Of a stretch of DNA of 64,000 nt, positions 62,667-64,000 are shown in pieces. Position 1 is the stretch's first letter; each line of letters starts with the position of its first letter. The translations under genes were made by a program, and so were the position numbers. The DNA comes from Choristoneura fumiferana. Lineage: Eukaryota; Arthropoda; Insecta; Lepidoptera; Tortricidae. The notes beneath the pieces were generated by a model. That model saw nothing but the letters and a program-made list of their open reading frames with translations, ran no database searches and was not told where the DNA came from. The DNA lies in the NCBI RefSeq assembly GCF_025370935.1, contig NC_133498.1, positions 9,539,617-9,603,616 on the forward strand, given 5' to 3'.

Positions 62667-63462
62667 CAGTCGACTCTCGTTAATTTGAAACTCGAGGGGC
62701 TCTTAAAATATTACGAATTATCAAATGGTTTAACCATACGAAGAGATGTGGGCCTTTGTGTATGCCGAAGCATGGGTCAGCTGCCTTCCGTGGTAGTTTT
62801 AAGTATGCGGCCACCAGGTGTTTGGAACAACTTGCCGCCACTCTACGTCTACCAATGTGGCAAACACACATTTAAATTAAAGCTAAAGAAGCATCTTTTT
62901 GAATACCAAAAAGAACAACCTGTTGGTGCCGAGTTGTTCCAACTTACTTGAGGCGTCCCTAATTTTTATTTTACTTATTATTGTTGTCGTTATTGAATTT
63001 ATTGCTACTCATTAATTTTATTTTAAATACTCTTGTACAAATTTCCACGCATATATATATTTATAACTCTATATATTGTCATGATTTATATATATATATA
63101 TTATATATTATATATATATAAATAAATTTAGTTTTTCTTTTCCCGCAATAATTACGCGTTCGGTTACGTGGGTGCACACTCACCGGGGTTCAGCTGAAAA
63201 CCAGCGCTGCAGCTCTGGTTACAGGGCTACGGCATATGCTGAGCTGAGTCCTTTTGGCATCACACTACAGCAACAACTCTTATTTTCCTCTCTTCTCCAT
63301 TTATGTTTTTTACTGTGTTTTTTTGTTGTGATGTAGTGTGTTTTTTCTTGTCAATAAATGTTGTGAGTTTGAAGTTTGTGAGATGTTTTAGGGAACTCGT
63401 GACAACTGCGAATTATAGAGAGGTTCGAGTTATCGCAGGTTTTAATTAACGAGAGTCGACTG
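62667..63462. mobile_element. pogo/Tigger-like MITE, split by a LINE end
   Basis: The ends CAGTCGACTCTCGTTAATTT and TTAATTAACGAGAGTCGACTG are inverted and flanked by TA (62665-62666 and 63463-63464). CAGT starts, TTAA-containing inverted repeats and TA duplication are typical of pogo/Tigger-type Tc1/mariner elements. The 796-bp span is mostly a LINE fragment; the MITE parts are short pieces at each end. Confidence 0.7.
62735..63395 (+). pseudogene. non-LTR retrotransposon C-terminus and 3' UTR
   Basis: The frame reads VVVLSMRPPGVWNNLPPLYV, then TFKLKLKKHLFEYQ and a stop at 62949-62951. The (V/L)W-N-x-LP-P ... TFK-x-K-L-K-x-x-L plan ends the polyprotein of many Jockey/CR1-type LINEs. The 3' UTR includes an (AT)n region at 63048-63125, then accagcgctgcagctctggt and atgctgagctgagtcctttt, and ends near cttgtcaataaatgttgtga. 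Exact insertion points within the MITE are not resolved. Confidence 0.65.
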
Positions 63463-63472
63463 TAAATACATG

Positions 63473-64000
63473 TCAGGTAGGTAATTAAAATAAAATTACA
63501 AAAGAATTATCAAATGTATAAAATAAGATGATGTACTTACAATATATTTTTTTGCCATAACGGTTTATACAATTTTCCTTCTATTCTATCTGTATGTCTG
63601 CGTATGTATTAAAATGTAAGTAACATACATTTGAAACCATTTATTTAAAATAATTGTTATTACTTCTTTACTTATTATGATACTTACGTTAACACGTTTG
63701 GATTTATGCGTTTAACAATAAAAATAATTTTATTATTATTAAAAAAAACTTACACAAAATTGTCTCTGTTCACTTTCCATAAATTATAATAATCAAAATA
63801 CAATGAAATGTCAGCCAAAAGTAAAGTTGCAGTGACAAATAATAAGAATTAAATTTACAAAATAATCTACAATAATGATAAAGTAAATACATAACAAATA
63901 AAAATAAATTACAATTTCAATTATCCAATTAGGAATAAAAACTATTTATCAAATAGGCGTTCATTCCGAAGGTTCATATTGAACTATAACAATCACTTTG
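63473..64000. other. unassigned, very AT-rich end of the window
   Basis: No repeat family, open frame or structured element recognised. Confidence 0.5.

Overview
The window is intergenic or intronic DNA from an insect, most likely a moth or butterfly. Base composition is AT-rich, no long open reading frame exists, and most of the 64 kb can be assigned to short interspersed elements, 3' ends of non-LTR retrotransposons (LINEs) and small inverted-repeat DNA elements (MITEs) of the kind that fill lepidopteran genomes. Family letters used here (SINE-A, SINE-B, SINE-L, repeats C, D, E, N, P, MITE-F and so on) are local labels from comparing copies within the window; no database was searched.

Layout. 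1-21.7 kb: dense nested repeats. It holds a TTAA-flanked element, a long inverted-repeat element filled with retroposons, a tRNA-like cloverleaf, one exon-like block (5439-5515), a mariner transposase remnant, several SINEs split by other insertions with visible target-site duplications, and the end of a Ty3/gypsy-type LTR with a tRNA-Ser-type primer site. 21.7-40.3 kb: a unit of about 9.2 kb present twice in direct orientation, separated by 64 Ns; both copies carry the same SINE, MITE and reverse-transcriptase remnants and differ by scattered substitutions and small indels. 40.3-49.5 kb: paired MITEs, an RTE-like LINE C-terminus, a 370-bp inverted-repeat element full of ACTCGCT motifs, and a second reverse-transcriptase remnant with a YADD motif. 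49.5-55.5 kb: the most gene-like part, with an exon-like block ending in a stop and polyadenylation signal (51208-51277), a second acceptor-led open block (52860), a small Kozak-context ORF and a THAP-zinc-finger-like ORF. 55.5-64 kb: SINEs, C and D repeats, another RTE C-terminus and a pogo/Tigger-like MITE broken by a LINE end.

No complete host gene can be supported. If the exon-like blocks, all on the plus strand, are real, the window is the inside or 3' end of one or more genes with very long, transposon-filled introns. The most informative observations are: (1) the 9.2-kb tandem unit, whose junction is exactly what recombination between its two flanking C repeats would give, though a haplotype assembly artefact fits equally well; (2) the 3' end of SINE-B matches the 3' end of the RTE-like LINE found here, naming its probable partner; (3) two LINE families share one 3'-terminal module; (4) one AT-rich patch of SINE-A has been hit repeatedly by later insertions.
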